From NCBI GenBank assembly GCA_903895005.1, contig CAITSH010000105.1, positions 1 through 15,818 of the forward strand: a stretch of DNA of 15,818 bases. Direction: 5' to 3'. Numbering within the stretch: position 1 is the stretch's first letter; every line of letters starts with the position of its first letter. The position numbers and the translations under genes were made by a program. The DNA comes from an uncultured Pseudomonadota bacterium. Lineage in GTDB: Bacteria; Pseudomonadota; Gammaproteobacteria; Burkholderiales; SG8-39. Below the pieces are notes generated by a model that did not search any database, was not told the origin of the DNA, and was given only the letters and a program-made list of their open reading frames with translations. Shown piece by piece: positions 7,077-14,801 of the stretch.

Positions 7077-7868
7077 TCAAGGACGTTTGTGTGACCATGC
7101 AAACAGCGCAATCCCCGCCGCAATCATGGGTAAGGAGAGCCACTGGCCCATCGAAAAGCCCAGCGCCAGCAGGCCCAGGAAGTCGTCCGGTTCGCGAAAA
7201 AATTCGGCAAGAAAGCGAAATGCGCCATAGCCGGCCAGAAACAGTCCGGATATCGCGCCAGTCGGACGTGGTTTTGCCGAATACAGCCACAGCAACAGGA
7301 AGAGCAGCAGCCCTTCCATTGCAAACTGGTATAGCTGGGACGGGTGTCGCGGCAGCGGTCCGCCGCTTGCGAAAACCATGCCCCAGGGCAGGTCAGCGCC
7401 CTGTCCGACCACGCGTCCCCATAACTCGCCGTTGATGAAATTGCCCAAGCGGCCGGAAGCCAGTCCCAGCGGCACCAGCGGTGCGATGAAGTCGGTCACC
7501 TTGAGCCAGGCGAGCGAGTGTTTTCGCGCCACCAGCGCCATGGCCACCAGCACGCCCAGAAAGCCGCCGTGAAAGGCCATGCCGCCCTGCCACACCATGG
7601 CGATTTCAAGGGGGTGCGAGAGGTAATAGCCGGGTTTGTAAAAGAGCACGTAGCCGAGCCGGCCACCGAGGATCACGCCAAGCACGCCGTAAAAGAGCAG
7701 ATCGTCGATGAGGGCCGCATCAATGCCGCGCCAGGCATCACGCCGCGCGCGCATACGCCCCAGGAAAAAGAACGCACCGAACCCGATCAGGTACATCAAG
7801 CCGTACCAGCGGATCGCAAGCGGTCCGATCTGCAGTGCGATCGGATCGATTTGGGGGTGGATCAGCAT
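7077..7868 (-). CDS. lgt: Prolipoprotein diacylglyceryl transferase
   Basis: A 263-residue inner-membrane enzyme that transfers diacylglyceryl from phosphatidylglycerol to the lipobox cysteine of prolipoproteins, the first step of lipoprotein maturation. The Lgt signature [15 protein letters not shown] lies at 138-152. It includes R140, N143 and G151, which correspond to the E. coli residues R143, N146 and G154. The essential histidine is H100 in MAFHGG (E. coli H103), and the conserved IRWYGLMY lies at 19-26. About seven membrane segments are visible. Length is normal for the family and the N-terminus [12 protein letters not shown] is typical of Burkholderiales, which fixes the start despite a poor ribosome binding site. 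It probably shares a transcript with the DUF465 gene. As a housekeeping gene it marks the edge of the accessory locus to its left. Confidence 0.98.
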   Translation of the reverse strand: MLIHPQIDPIALQIGPLAIRWYGLMYLIGFGAFFFLGRMRARRDAWRGIDAALIDDLLFYGVLGVILGGRLGYVLFYKPGYYLSHPLEIAMVWQGGMAFHGGFLGVLVAMALVARKHSLAWLKVTDFIAPLVPLGLASGRLGNFINGELWGRVVGQGADLPWGMVFASGGPLPRHPSQLYQFAMEGLLLFLLLWLYSAKPRPTGAISGLFLAGYGAFRFLAEFFREPDDFLGLLALGFSMGQWLSLPMIAAGIALFAWSHKRP

Positions 7869-7948
7869 GGGATACGAACCGCGGGTGTCGATCGAAGATT
7901 ACTTTTACGGTGGGGCATCGGCTTTCCTTTGCCGGCTTGGCGTCCGGA

Positions 7949-8845
7949 TCAGCGTAGTTTGAAGCGGTTGCGGGCGAGGGCGATGAAGGCGTCAGCGGCC
8001 GGCGCTTCGCCGTCGCGGCGCCAGGCGAGGCCGACTTCCACCGCCGGACTTTTTTCCGTTAGCGGCTTATATACCACGCCGGTGCGTCTGAGGTGCTGCA
8101 AGGAGGCCGGCACCAGCGCGACACCCATGCCCGCGGCGACCAGGCTGACAATGGTCTGCATCTGTATGGCCTCCTGTTCGATGCGTGGCGAAAACCCGGC
8201 GCCACGGCAAAAACCGAGAATCAGGTCGTAGAGGCCCGGGCCGACCTTGCGCGGAAACAGGATGAAGGGTTCTTTAGCCAGTGATTTCAGGCTGACGGTT
8301 TTGAGTCTGGACTTCGCCGCTGCGCCGTGCACCGGCAGCGCGGCGACCAGGTGGTCGCGAAACACCGGCGCATACGCGATCGCCGGGTCGTCCACCGGCG
8401 GTAGCACCAGCCCGACGTCGATGTCGCCCTGGCGCAGCGCCGCGAGCTGGATGTCGGTGGTGGCTTCCTGCAACGCGAGCTTCACGCCGGGGTGACGGCG
8501 ATGGAATTCGGGCAGTAACTCCGGCAACACGTTATAGGCCGCTACGCTGATGAAACCCAGGGTCAGCGCACCCGACTCGCCGCGCGCCGTGCGTTGCACG
8601 CCCTCGCGCAACTGACCGGCATGGCGCAGCAGGCGTTGCGCCTCGGGCAGCAACGCGGCACCGGCGGCGGTCAGGGCGACGCGGCGCTTGGTGCGCGTAA
8701 ACAAGGCGGCGCCCATTTCCGACTCAAGCGCGGCGATTGAACGCGACAACGGTGGCTGTGACACGGACAGCTGCTCGGCTGCGCGGCCAAAATGCAGCGT
8801 TTCAGCAACGGCGACGAAATGGCGCAGGCGGCGCAGGTCAAGCAT
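7949..8845 (-). CDS. LysR family transcriptional regulator
   Basis: A 298-residue LysR-type regulator. The winged helix-turn-helix is at residues 1-60, with HFGRAAEQLSVSQPPLSRSIAALE as the core. A linker helix follows, then a two-lobe effector-binding domain from about residue 92 (GALTLGFI) to the end. It is divergent from the DMT transporter gene across 89 bp that contain a T-N11-A LysR box, so autoregulation and control of the transporter, and possibly of ilvD, are likely (inference). Similar regulators often act on aromatic catabolism or branched-chain amino acid genes; the effector cannot be read here. An 80-bp gap separates it from lgt, with no clear terminator. Confidence 0.95.
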   Translation of the reverse strand: MLDLRRLRHFVAVAETLHFGRAAEQLSVSQPPLSRSIAALESEMGAALFTRTKRRVALTAAGAALLPEAQRLLRHAGQLREGVQRTARGESGALTLGFISVAAYNVLPELLPEFHRRHPGVKLALQEATTDIQLAALRQGDIDVGLVLPPVDDPAIAYAPVFRDHLVAALPVHGAAAKSRLKTVSLKSLAKEPFILFPRKVGPGLYDLILGFCRGAGFSPRIEQEAIQMQTIVSLVAAGMGVALVPASLQHLRRTGVVYKPLTEKSPAVEVGLAWRRDGEAPAADAFIALARNRFKLR

Positions 8846-8856
8846 GTCGAATTATC

Positions 8857-8873
8857 AATACCTAAAACGTATT
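8857..8873. promoter_or_regulatory. LysR box AATAC-N7-GTATT (T-N11-A)
   Basis: This is a perfect 5-bp inverted repeat with a 7-bp spacer. It fits the classical LysR recognition motif T-N11-A (T8859, A8871) and lies 12 bp upstream of the LysR start codon, in the divergent spacer. The region is AT-rich, in contrast to its surroundings. It probably serves as the regulator's main binding site. Confidence 0.65.
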
Positions 8874-8878
8874 AATCG

Positions 8879-8894
8879 ATACTGATTATTGTAT
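8879..8894. promoter_or_regulatory. Second LysR-like half-site pair ATAC-N8-GTAT
   Basis: The arms ATAC (8879-8882) and GTAT (8891-8894) repeat those of the upstream site, but with an 8-bp spacer. The centre is about 21-22 bp from that of the first site, two helical turns on the same face. This resembles the activation site that LysR proteins contact next to the target promoter, here that of the DMT transporter. Confidence 0.45.
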
Positions 8895-8934
8895 TGGATA
8901 AGGTCAGTGCGGGGGGGTAAAGTCGCCCTTGCCC

Positions 8935-9864
8935 ATGTCCAAGCCTGCATTTCACAATCTCGCCGCTTACGGTGCCCTGCTCCTTACCTGCGCACTGTGG
9001 GGCAGCAACGGTGCCGTGGCACGACCGCTCTCGGATGCCATCGCGCCGTTCACCCTGAGTGTCCTGCGCTGGGTCGTTGTGCTGGTTTTGCTCGCCCCCG
9101 TGGTGTGGCCCGAGCGTGCGGCCATGGCGAAGGTGCTGCGAACCGACCTGCGCCTGATCATGGCGTTTGGGCTGCTTGGCGGGGCGATGCAAAGCGGCCT
9201 CATCTATGCCGGCCTTGCCGGAAGCACCGCCATCCACCTTGGCCTGCTCAATTCGGCCGTACCCGTCCTGATCGTCCTGATCACCTGGATCTGGCATGCG
9301 CGCCGGCCGCGCGCACTCGAGAGCGTCGGCCTTGTCGTGTCGTTTTCCGGCGTCATGCTGATCCTGGCGCACGGCGACCTTGCGACACTGCTGCACCTGG
9401 ATTTTGGCGCGGGCGATTTGCTGATGCTCGCCGCGATGGTGAACTGGGCTTTTCACACCATCAACCTCAAGGATCGACCCCGGTCGCTTTCGTTGTTCGC
9501 CTTTCTTTTCCTGCTGGCGCTGGTGGGAGCTTTCCTGACGCTGCCACTGGTGGCGATTGAGTGGGTGATGCACGGCGCGCCGCACTTTGGAAAGCGCGAA
9601 ACCTTGAGTGTCCTTTACATCGGCGCCTTGCCAACGCTTATCGCAATGCTGTTGTTCAGCTTCGGCGTGCAGCGGGTCGGTGCGGTGCGCGCCGGGATTT
9701 TTGCCCACTTCATGCCGGTGTTTGCGACGCTATTTGCAGTGCTGATGCTCGGAGAGGTGTTTCATCTGTACCACGCCGTGGGCTTTGTGCTGGTGGCCGG
9801 CGGCGCCATTGTGAGTTGTTTAAGGCCGGACGCGGTGGTAACGTCACCGCCTCCTGCACGTTGA
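8935..9864 (+). CDS. EamA/DMT superfamily transporter
   Basis: A 309-residue inner-membrane protein with about ten hydrophobic segments, arranged as two EamA repeats (roughly residues 8-138 and 150-295). The first repeat starts with the typical [16 protein letters not shown]. The second ends with the pattern [29 protein letters not shown], which is characteristic of RhaT/EamA exporters. Such proteins usually export or import small metabolites such as amino acids. ATG 8935 is preferred over a TTG six bases earlier. A G7 tract (8911-8917) sits upstream, and no good Shine-Dalgarno is properly spaced. The gene is divergent from the LysR regulator and 38 bp upstream of ilvD, so it may share a transcript with ilvD and carry a branched-chain amino or keto acid (inference). 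Confidence 0.92.
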   Translation: MSKPAFHNLAAYGALLLTCALWGSNGAVARPLSDAIAPFTLSVLRWVVVLVLLAPVVWPERAAMAKVLRTDLRLIMAFGLLGGAMQSGLIYAGLAGSTAIHLGLLNSAVPVLIVLITWIWHARRPRALESVGLVVSFSGVMLILAHGDLATLLHLDFGAGDLLMLAAMVNWAFHTINLKDRPRSLSLFAFLFLLALVGAFLTLPLVAIEWVMHGAPHFGKRETLSVLYIGALPTLIAMLLFSFGVQRVGAVRAGIFAHFMPVFATLFAVLMLGEVFHLYHAVGFVLVAGGAIVSCLRPDAVVTSPPPAR

Positions 9865-9902
9865 CGCTTTTACATCGCAGGATTTATTCAAGGAGCAGTG
9901 CC

Positions 9903-11594
9903 ATGGCAGACCAGAAGAATTGGAGAAGCAAACTGATCACCGAGGGCGTTGCGCGCTCACCCAACCGCGCCATGCTGCGCGCCGTGGGATTTGGAGACAA
10001 GGATTTTGACAAGCCGATCGTAGGCGTCGCCAACGGTCACTCCAACATGAACCCCTGCAACGCCGGCATCCAACCGCTGGTCGACCGCGCCATGGCGGCC
10101 CTGCGCGCCGAGGGCGCCATGCCGCAGGTGTTTGGCACCCCGACCATCACCGACGGCATCGGCATGGGTACCGAGGCGATGAAGTATTCGCTGGTGTCGC
10201 GTGAAGTCATCGCCGATGCGATTGAGACCTCCGTCAACGGCCAGGCCATGGACGGGGTGCTCGTCTGCGGCGGTTGCGACAAGAACATGCCCGCCGGCAT
10301 GATGGCCATGGCGCGCATGAACGTACCGTCTATTTACGTCTACGCCGGCAGCATCAAGCCGGGCAAGTGGAAGGGCGTGGACCTGACCATCGTGTCCGCC
10401 TTCGAGGCGGTCGGAGCATTCGCCGCCGGCAAGATGAAAGAGGCCGACTTCATCGGTATCGAGAAAAACGCCTGCCCCTCGGTCGGCGCCTGCGGCGGCA
10501 TGTACACCGCCAATACGATGAGCTCGTCCTTCGAGGCGCTGGGCATGAGCCTGCTTGGCTCTTCGCAAATGGCCTCGCCCGATGCCGAAAAGGCCGACTC
10601 GGCCGCCGCATCGGCCAAGGTGCTGGTCAATGCCATCAAGAAAAACATCCGCCCGCGCGACATCATTACCAGGAAATCGCTGGAGAACACCGTGGCGCTG
10701 ATCATGGCCACCGGCGGCTCCACCAATGCCGTGCTGCACTACCTCGCCATTGCCTCGGCGGCCGGCGTGAAATGGACCATCGATGATTTCGAGCGCGTGC
10801 GCCGCAAGGTGCCGGTGCTGTGCAACCTCAAGCCCTCGGGTCAATATGTGGCGGTGGACTTCCACCGTGCCGGCGGCGTGCCGCAGGTACTCAAGATGTT
10901 GCTCGTCAACGGCCTCTTGCACGGCGACTGCCTGACCATCACCGGCCGCACCATGGCCGAGGAACTGAAAAACATCCCGGCCCAGCCGCGCAAGGACCAG
11001 GATGTCATCCGCCCGTTCAACAAGCCGCTGTACAAGCAAGGCCACCTCGCGATTCTCAAGGGCAACCTGTCGCCCGAAGGCTGCGTGGCCAAGATCACCG
11101 GCCTGAAAAACCCCTCCATCACCGGACCGGCGCGTGTGTTCGACTCCGAACCGGCGGCAATGAAGGCGATCATGGCCAAGAAAATCAAGGCTGGCGACGT
11201 TGTCGTGATCCGTTACGAAGGCCCCAAGGGTGGCCCAGGCATGCAGGAAATGCTGGCCCCTACGTCTGCACTGATCGGCCAGGGGCTTGGTGAGTCGGTG
11301 GGCCTGCTGACCGACGGACGTTTTTCCGGCGGTACGTGGGGCATGGTCGTCGGCCACGTTTCGCCCGAGGCCTATCTTGGAGGAACCATCGCCCTGGTGA
11401 AGGAAGGCGATTCCATTACCATCGACGCACACAAGCTGCTGATACAACTCAACGTGCAGGCCAAGGAAATCGCCGCGCGGCGCAAGAAGTGGAAACAACC
11501 CAAGCCGCGTTACACCCGTGGCTTGCTGGCCAAGTACTTCAAACTGGTTTCGACTGCCAGCATCGGCGCGATCACAGACGGCGAGGACAAATAA
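9903..11594 (+). CDS. ilvD: Dihydroxy-acid dehydratase
   Basis: A 563-residue enzyme of valine, leucine and isoleucine synthesis. It dehydrates 2,3-dihydroxy-3-methylbutanoate and the pentanoate homologue to the 2-keto acids. The start at 9903 is set by AAGGAG seven bases upstream. Cluster ligands are visible as C52 (NPCN), C125 (CGGCDKNMP) and C197 ([12 protein letters not shown]). The modified lysine K127 lies in the second motif. The three-cysteine pattern and ~560-residue length match the [2Fe-2S] branch rather than the longer, oxygen-sensitive E. coli type. The C-terminal domain includes [12 protein letters not shown], the IlvD/Edd signature. Sugar-acid dehydratases of the same family are less likely given the match to biosynthetic IlvD throughout. 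The gene is followed after 5 bp by a cysteine-cluster protein, probably cotranscribed. Confidence 0.97.
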   Translation: MADQKNWRSKLITEGVARSPNRAMLRAVGFGDKDFDKPIVGVANGHSNMNPCNAGIQPLVDRAMAALRAEGAMPQVFGTPTITDGIGMGTEAMKYSLVSREVIADAIETSVNGQAMDGVLVCGGCDKNMPAGMMAMARMNVPSIYVYAGSIKPGKWKGVDLTIVSAFEAVGAFAAGKMKEADFIGIEKNACPSVGACGGMYTANTMSSSFEALGMSLLGSSQMASPDAEKADSAAASAKVLVNAIKKNIRPRDIITRKSLENTVALIMATGGSTNAVLHYLAIASAAGVKWTIDDFERVRRKVPVLCNLKPSGQYVAVDFHRAGGVPQVLKMLLVNGLLHGDCLTITGRTMAEELKNIPAQPRKDQDVIRPFNKPLYKQGHLAILKGNLSPEGCVAKITGLKNPSITGPARVFDSEPAAMKAIMAKKIKAGDVVVIRYEGPKGGPGMQEMLAPTSALIGQGLGESVGLLTDGRFSGGTWGMVVGHVSPEAYLGGTIALVKEGDSITIDAHKLLIQLNVQAKEIAARRKKWKQPKPRYTRGLLAKYFKLVSTASIGAITDGEDK

Positions 11595-11599
11595 GCGCC

Positions 11600-12025
11600 A
11601 TGCCCCAAAGCAAACAGACTGCAAAAGCCCAAAGCGCGGTGGCGGTAAAAGCCAAAAAGACCATCGCGATCAAACCGAGTTTTGACTGCGGCAAATGCCC
11701 CGGCTTTTGCTGCAATTACGAACTTATCCCCGTCAAAAAACGCGATGTCGCGCGCCTTGCCAGGCATTTTGACGTTTCAGTCGAAACAGCGGAGAAGCGC
11801 TTCACTAAGGTCATCGATGGCGAGCTTGGAATGCGCCATCGCAAGGACCACATCTATAACTCGACCTGCATGATGTTCGACCAGGAAAAGCGCTGCTGCA
11901 CCATTTACGAGGCGCGGCCCCAGGTTTGCCGTGAGTACCCGGACGGGCGCACCTGCGGTTATTACAATTTCCTGAAGTTCGAGCGCGCCATCCAGGGTGA
12001 TCCGGAATTCATTCCGGACGCCTAG
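11600..12025 (+). CDS. YkgJ-type cysteine-cluster protein
   Basis: A 141-residue protein of the CxxCxxCC family (UPF0153/YkgJ). After a basic, low-complexity N-terminus (1-25) come FDCGKCPGFCC (C30, C33, C37, C38), then C90, C99 and C100, C110 in PQVCREYP, and C119. These nine cysteines suggest a bound zinc or iron-sulfur centre; the family's function is not established. The start at 11600 lies 5 bp after the ilvD stop, and GAGG inside the ilvD end (11583-11586) is rather far (13 bases), so translational coupling is likely. Being in one unit with an Fe-S enzyme hints at a link to cluster metabolism, but this is inference only. A longer reading frame upstream overlaps ilvD and is a shadow. Confidence 0.9.
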   Translation: MPQSKQTAKAQSAVAVKAKKTIAIKPSFDCGKCPGFCCNYELIPVKKRDVARLARHFDVSVETAEKRFTKVIDGELGMRHRKDHIYNSTCMMFDQEKRCCTIYEARPQVCREYPDGRTCGYYNFLKFERAIQGDPEFIPDA

Positions 12026-12075
12026 TACGCGGCGGGTGAACCGCGCCTTCGCCAAAAGACACACTACGCGACGCA

Positions 12076-12096
12076 GTACGAATACGCACGTCGTAC
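12076..12096. repeat. Inverted repeat GTACGA-N9-TCGTAC upstream of the VOC gene
   Basis: Two perfect 6-bp arms with a 9-bp spacer lie 20 bp before the VOC start codon, inside the 91-bp gap after the YkgJ-like gene. TACG recurs around it. It could be an operator for an unseen regulator or a weak hairpin. No T-run follows, so it is not a classical terminator. Confidence 0.3.
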
Positions 12097-12116
12097 GCAA
12101 ATGAGGAGATCCAGTC

Positions 12117-12554
12117 ATGGCCATCAACCGCATCAATCACTACTCGATCCGCACCACGGACCTCAAGGCTTCTGAGGTGTTTTACACCGAGGTCATGGGT
12201 TTTACCGTTGGCCCGCGCCCGCCTTTTGATTTTCCCGGCCTGTGGCTTTACAACGGCGACCACGCCAACTACGACAACGCCGTGGTGCATATCATCGGCA
12301 TAGACCGCGACAATCCCGAGGGCCTCAAGGCCTACCTTGGCGATCGCAGCCTTGACAGCCTCAAGGGCACGGGCACCGTCGATCACATCGCCTTCGCCGC
12401 CACCGGCCTGCAAAAAATGCTCGCTCATCTGAAGACGAATAATGTGCCGCATCGCGAGCGCACCGTGCCCAGCATGGGACTTCACCAGGTGTTCCTCGAT
12501 GACCCGAGCGAGGTGGTGATCGAGCTCAACTATCCCGCGGCGGAGCCGGCCTGA
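12117..12554 (+). CDS. VOC (glyoxalase/extradiol dioxygenase) superfamily protein
   Basis: A 145-residue protein built from two beta-alpha-beta-beta-beta units, at residues 4-62 and 87-138. The expected metal-binding set of a VOC enzyme is visible: H8 in INHYSI, H58 in VVHII, H90 in VDHIAF and E136 in VVIELNY. The strong AGGAG (12104-12108), eight bases upstream, fixes the start. The family includes glyoxalase I, extradiol dioxygenases, epimerases and resistance proteins, and this length cannot tell them apart. The gene is 16 bp upstream of the FAD monooxygenase and probably cotranscribed, which favours a role in a degradative pathway. With three histidines and one glutamate as possible ligands, either glyoxalase-like isomerisation or ring-cleavage chemistry is possible. 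Confidence 0.9.
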   Translation: MAINRINHYSIRTTDLKASEVFYTEVMGFTVGPRPPFDFPGLWLYNGDHANYDNAVVHIIGIDRDNPEGLKAYLGDRSLDSLKGTGTVDHIAFAATGLQKMLAHLKTNNVPHRERTVPSMGLHQVFLDDPSEVVIELNYPAAEPA

Positions 12555-12570
12555 GCGCTCGTTCACGGCC

Positions 12571-13809
12571 ATGACCGCGCAGGTGCCTGAGCGCGTTCGC
12601 CGGCGCGCCGCCGTGATCGGCGGTTCCCTGGGTGGTTTGTTTGCCGCCAACCTGCTGCATCGCGCCGGCTGGGACGTGCACGTGTTCGAGCGTTCTGCCG
12701 AAGAACTCGATGGTCGCGGTGCCGGCATCGTCACCCACCCGCCGCTGCTCGTCGCGATGGCGCGCGCCGGCGTCCCGACGGGTGAAGTGGTCGGTGTTTC
12801 GGTTCCGGGGCGTGTGACCCTGGCAAAAAGCGGCGCTGTCGCAGATGCGCTTGACCTGCCGCAACTGCTCACCTCATGGAGCCGGTTGCATGCCTTGCTC
12901 AAGGCGGCGTTTCCGGCGGAGCGCTATCACCTGGCCAAAGCCCTGACCCGTGTCGAGGAGCGCACGGGTGGTGTGGCCGCATTTTTTGACGATGGCACCG
13001 AAACAAGTGCCGATCTGCTGATCGCCGCCGATGGCATTCGCTCGGCGGTGCGCGCGCAATTTCTGCCCGATGTGAAACCGCAGTACGCCGGATATGTCGC
13101 GTGGCGCGGGCTCGTCGCCGAGCGCGCGCTGTCGCAAGGCATGCGTGACAGCCTGTTTGAACGATTCGGGTTTTGCCTCCCAGCGGGCGAGCAGATGCTG
13201 GGTTATCCGGTCGCCGGTCCTGACAATGAAGTTGCCCGCGGCCAACGCAGCTACAACTTTGTCTGGTACCGCCCCGCCGACGAACGCACCGACCTGCCGG
13301 CGCTGCTTACCGATGCCAGCGGCCGTGTGCATGACATGTCGATTCCGCCGCAACTGTTGCGTGCGGAACTGGTGGCCGCCATGCGAGCGGAGGCCGAGGC
13401 CAAGCTTGCCCCGCAGTTTGCCGAGCTGGTGCGCAAAACTGCGCAACCGATATTGCAGCCGATTTTCGATCTCGAGTCGCCGCGCCTGGTGTTCGGTCGT
13501 GTGGCCGTGCTGGGTGATGCGGCGTTTGTCGCACGGCCGCACTGCGGCATGGGCGTGACCAAGGCGGCCGATGACGCCGTAGTGCTGGTTGATGCGCTGG
13601 GGGCGCACGCCAGGCTGGACGATGCCCTCGCTGAATACGAACAAAAGCGCCTGCGCTTCGGCCGTGAAGTGGTGGAGCACGCGCGCAATCTCGGTGCTTA
13701 CATGCAGGCCCAGGTAAAAAGCCCCGCAGAACAGGCCATGGCGGAACGCTATCGCACGACCGAGGCGGTCATGGCCGAAACCGCGGTGACGCGCAGCTTC
13801 GGCGAATGA
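12571..13809 (+). CDS. FAD-dependent monooxygenase, 2,6-dihydroxypyridine 3-hydroxylase-like
   Basis: A 412-residue class A flavoprotein hydroxylase. The FAD Rossmann motif is VIGGSLGGLFAAN (15-27), with E40 in VFERS contacting the ribose. The DG motif is LLIAADGIRSAVR (149-161), and the GD motif LGDAAFVARPHCGMG lies at 314-328. The last region reads RPHCGMGVTKAADDA, as in the 2,6-dihydroxypyridine hydroxylase group, rather than P-GQG-N as in p-hydroxybenzoate hydroxylase. YAGYVAWRG (172-180) also matches that group. Such enzymes use NAD(P)H and oxygen to hydroxylate an electron-rich ring in the cytoplasm. The substrate here is not known and need not be a pyridine. The gene follows the VOC gene and converges on the SMP-30 gene across 78 bp, where I see no convincing terminator. 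Confidence 0.92.
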   Translation: MTAQVPERVRRRAAVIGGSLGGLFAANLLHRAGWDVHVFERSAEELDGRGAGIVTHPPLLVAMARAGVPTGEVVGVSVPGRVTLAKSGAVADALDLPQLLTSWSRLHALLKAAFPAERYHLAKALTRVEERTGGVAAFFDDGTETSADLLIAADGIRSAVRAQFLPDVKPQYAGYVAWRGLVAERALSQGMRDSLFERFGFCLPAGEQMLGYPVAGPDNEVARGQRSYNFVWYRPADERTDLPALLTDASGRVHDMSIPPQLLRAELVAAMRAEAEAKLAPQFAELVRKTAQPILQPIFDLESPRLVFGRVAVLGDAAFVARPHCGMGVTKAADDAVVLVDALGAHARLDDALAEYEQKRLRFGREVVEHARNLGAYMQAQVKSPAEQAMAERYRTTEAVMAETAVTRSFGE

Positions 13810-13887
13810 TCAAAAGTGTGAGGGTGGCCGCCGCCGCTTTAGCGGGCTCCCAAACCGGCACCGATTCGTGTTGAACCGGCCTGGGAC

Positions 13888-14784
13888 TTAGCCCGCGCCG
13901 TTGGCGTTCACGTAAAGCGCGTACAGCGACGTCGTCGCCGTGATGAACAGGCGGTTGCGCTTCAAGCCGCCAAAGCACAGGTTGGACACGTGTTCCGGTA
14001 TGGCGATTTTCCCCAGCCGCGTCCCATCCGGGGCAAATACCTGCACGCCGTCGCCGGAACTGCACCACACATTGCCCTGTGTATCGCAGCGAAAGCCGTC
14101 TGGAAATCCCGGGCTGATCTCGGTAAACACGCGCCCTTTGGCAAGGCGCTTTCCCTCAATCACATCAAAAGCGCGGATGTGGTGATGGCCCTGCGGATCG
14201 TGGGTCACGCTGCTGTCGGCGATGTACAGGGTTTTCTCGTCCGGCGAGAAGGCCAGGCCGTTGGGTCGCACAAAGTCTTCCACCACCGCGTTGAGGGAGC
14301 CATCGGCCGGGTCGAAGCGATAGACGTTGCAGGCGCCGATTTCGCTTTCGGCGCGCTCGCCCTCGTAATCGGAAATGATGCCGTAGGCCGGATCGGTGAA
14401 CCAGATCGTGCCGTCCGATTTCACCACCACGTCATTGGGTGAGTTGAGCCGCTTGCCCTGGTAGCGGTCGACCAGCACGCTGACGCGGCCGTCGGCTTCG
14501 GTGCGGCTGACACAGCGGCGCCCGTGCTCGCAGGTAATGAGCCGGCCCTGGCGATCGCGGGTATTGCCGTTGCTGTAGCTGATGGGCGTGCGCAACTCGC
14601 GCGCCCCGAGTCCTTCGACCCATTGCAGCATGCGGTCGTTGGGAATGTCCGAAAAGAGCAGCGTGCGGCTGTCGCCAAACCACACCGGGCCCTCGGTCCA
14701 GCGACCGCCGGTCCAGAGTGTTTCAAGCGCAGCGGGCGGGATAATGAGGCCGTTAAAGCGCGGGTCGAAAGCCTGGAATTCCAT
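13888..14784 (-). CDS. SMP-30/gluconolactonase family hydrolase
   Basis: A 298-residue six-bladed beta-propeller lactonase. The divalent-metal ligands of the family are present: E31 in TEGPVW, N117 in SPNDVVV, N175 in RPNGLAFSPD and D229 in PDGFRCD. Repeating DPxDG and DGT motifs mark the blades. There is no signal peptide, so it is cytoplasmic. Members hydrolyse sugar lactones or lactones from degradation pathways; the sequence does not distinguish these. AGGAA seven bases upstream supports the start. The gene follows the flavin monooxygenase on the same strand after 17 bp, so they probably form one unit in which the lactonase hydrolyses a downstream ring-opened or lactonised product (inference). 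Confidence 0.92.
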   Translation of the reverse strand: MEFQAFDPRFNGLIIPPAALETLWTGGRWTEGPVWFGDSRTLLFSDIPNDRMLQWVEGLGARELRTPISYSNGNTRDRQGRLITCEHGRRCVSRTEADGRVSVLVDRYQGKRLNSPNDVVVKSDGTIWFTDPAYGIISDYEGERAESEIGACNVYRFDPADGSLNAVVEDFVRPNGLAFSPDEKTLYIADSSVTHDPQGHHHIRAFDVIEGKRLAKGRVFTEISPGFPDGFRCDTQGNVWCSSGDGVQVFAPDGTRLGKIAIPEHVSNLCFGGLKRNRLFITATTSLYALYVNANGAG

Positions 14785-14801
14785 GCGTGCGTTCCTGCCG
14801 C

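Noticed and set aside
8929..8931. TTG as start of the DMT transporter
   Set aside because: An ATG follows two codons later, and neither choice has a better ribosome binding site; ATG is favoured.
9561..9902. Longer N-terminus for IlvD
   Set aside because: It overlaps the DMT transporter in another frame; AAGGAG before 9903 and the family N-terminus fix the start.
11336..11599. Longer N-terminus for the YkgJ-like protein
   Set aside because: It overlaps the conserved C-terminal domain of ilvD in another frame and adds no family similarity.
9957..11624. 555-codon open frame antisense to ilvD
   Set aside because: It lies opposite a certain gene and shows no family motifs; its composition is the usual product of codon bias in GC-rich DNA.
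12028..12045. Hairpin CGCGG-N8-CCGCG after the YkgJ-like gene
   Set aside because: Short stem without a T-run; not enough to call a terminator.
13810..13887. Possible bidirectional terminator between the converging genes (CCGC-TTTA-GCGG)
   Set aside because: The stem is only 4 bp and no T-run follows on either strand.
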